Under the pieces are notes generated by a model. It was not told the origin of the DNA. It did no database searches and saw nothing but the letters and a program-made list of their open reading frames with translations. 35,587 bases of DNA from the NCBI RefSeq assembly GCF_018860755.1, contig NZ_JAHKPW010000043.1, positions 1 to 35,587 on the forward strand. Reading direction: 5' to 3'. Each line of letters opens with the position of its first letter. The stretch's first letter is position 1. Positions 34,850 to 35,587 of the stretch are shown here, one piece after another. The stretch comes from Colwellia sp. D2M02. GTDB lineage: Bacteria > Pseudomonadota > Gammaproteobacteria > Enterobacterales > Alteromonadaceae. The position numbers and the translations under genes were made by a program.

Positions 34850-34882
34850 TTAAACTATATAAAATACAACAAGGTCAATATC

Positions 34883-35464
34883 GTGAGTATTAATAGCCGT
34901 AATAAATCTCTCAGCTTTATCATTATTGTCAGTTTACTTGTCTCTGCCATTATTTTAGGCCTATGGTCAAGCTTAACAAACCCTGTCCCTTGGATATTAA
35001 TCGTCGCTTTAGCATTGATGCCGCTACTCAGGCAAAAGCATATTGAACAAATAAAATGGAGTGATGATTACAGTATTGGTATTGAATACATCGACCAAGA
35101 TCATAAAAAACTCTTACACTTATTGAATCAATTTAGTATTGCTTACGATTATGCTCAGTGTGAAGAATTTGAGCGAGAAGCACTAGAAGAGTTAGTCAGC
35201 TACACCAAATATCACTTTAAACGAGAAGAGAAATTGATGGCAGATTATGACTACCCAGGTCTTGCTGAACATCAAGAAGAACATCAAGCAATGATTGATA
35301 AAGTCGAAGAATATGCACATATTTATAATGAACAAGGACACGATTCATTAAAACAAGTGACTAATTTGATAACATTCTGGCTTATTAACCATATTAATGA
35401 ATCTGATAAAGAATATAGCCGCTACTTACAAAAGCTTGGTGCTGACGAGTTTGATAATAACTAA
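34883..35464 (+). CDS. Membrane-anchored bacteriohemerythrin
   Basis: A di-iron oxygen-binding protein. Residues about 10-50 form two membrane spans, and the rest is a four-helix hemerythrin domain (about 58-188). All seven iron ligands are seen in order: His in IDQDHKKLL, His and Glu in KYHFKREEK, two His in AEHQEEHQ, and His and Asp in NHINESDKEY. At 193 residues it is longer than soluble bacteriohemerythrins by the membrane part. It starts at GTG 34883 with AAGG eight bases upstream. Single gene, likely FNR-activated under low oxygen, so it may deliver oxygen to, or shield, membrane respiratory enzymes; that role is inference. Confidence 0.92.
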   Translation: MSINSRNKSLSFIIIVSLLVSAIILGLWSSLTNPVPWILIVALALMPLLRQKHIEQIKWSDDYSIGIEYIDQDHKKLLHLLNQFSIAYDYAQCEEFEREALEELVSYTKYHFKREEKLMADYDYPGLAEHQEEHQAMIDKVEEYAHIYNEQGHDSLKQVTNLITFWLINHINESDKEYSRYLQKLGADEFDNN

Positions 35465-35482
35465 GCCTGAAATGTCCTTATT

Positions 35483-35512
35483 AATAAAGTTAGTACTGTT
35501 GCTAACTTTATT
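35483..35512 (+). terminator. Hairpin after the hemerythrin gene
   Basis: AATAAAGTTAG (35483-35493) pairs perfectly with CTAACTTTATT (35502-35512) around an eight-base loop. No U-run follows beyond the stem's own TTTATT, so it is a probable but weak terminator. The last 75 bases of the window hold nothing else I can support. Confidence 0.55.
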
Positions 35513-35587
35513 GCTTGCTCCTCGCCATTATTTTCGACTTATTGATTAGGGGTTGTTGAGCTTTCGATATTGTTTTTGCAGCTTTTT

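Overview
The window looks like a chromosomal segment of an A/T-rich marine gammaproteobacterium of the Alteromonadales, most like Colwellia or Thalassotalea. This is judged from codon use, an E. coli-like core gene order, and protein types such as VF530, a Wzi-type capsule protein and an IutA-type receptor. It carries no rRNA, tRNA, CRISPR array or intact insertion sequence that I can see.

Layout. (1) 63-2918, minus: glnE. (2) 2949-9298, plus: a two-operon, phage-shock-like membrane cluster. Operon A is a lipoprotein, a double DUF350 membrane protein and a membrane-anchored spermidine-synthase-like protein. Operon B is YjfI, PspA/YjfJ, YjfK and a small protein that reads as two ribbon-helix-helix units. 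Both promoters carry the same palindrome, TGACATANTATGTCA, in the same register over the -35 box. This is the most novel signal in the window. (3) 9393-13062: lpp, a convergent L,D-transpeptidase, ygiF and ygiM, all envelope or phosphate housekeeping. (4) 13125-17104: two glycosyltransferase-type enzymes and a Wzi-like outer-membrane protein for surface polysaccharide. (5) 17159-22340: the leucine operon leuABCD with a leuL leader peptide and attenuator. (6) 22476-26724, minus: a sensor kinase overlapping a REC-DUF3369-GGDEF-EAL response regulator. (7) 26883-28538, minus: an ExeA-type ATPase fused to a GspB-type C-terminal domain, divergent from a TonB-dependent receptor with a Fur-like box. 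(8) 31158-35464: cca, two hypothetical genes, a VF530-AlkB pair, and a membrane-anchored hemerythrin with a perfect FNR-type box at class II distance.

glnE, ygiF, ygiM and cca are close neighbours in E. coli. Here the same four are spread over about 32 kb with accessory blocks between them, so the window reads as an old core backbone opened at two places. Several start codons were moved inward from the longest open frame because of Shine-Dalgarno sequences, terminators or promoters (glnE, yjfK, lpp, ygiM, the kinase, the ExeA-GspB fusion and the 32563 gene).
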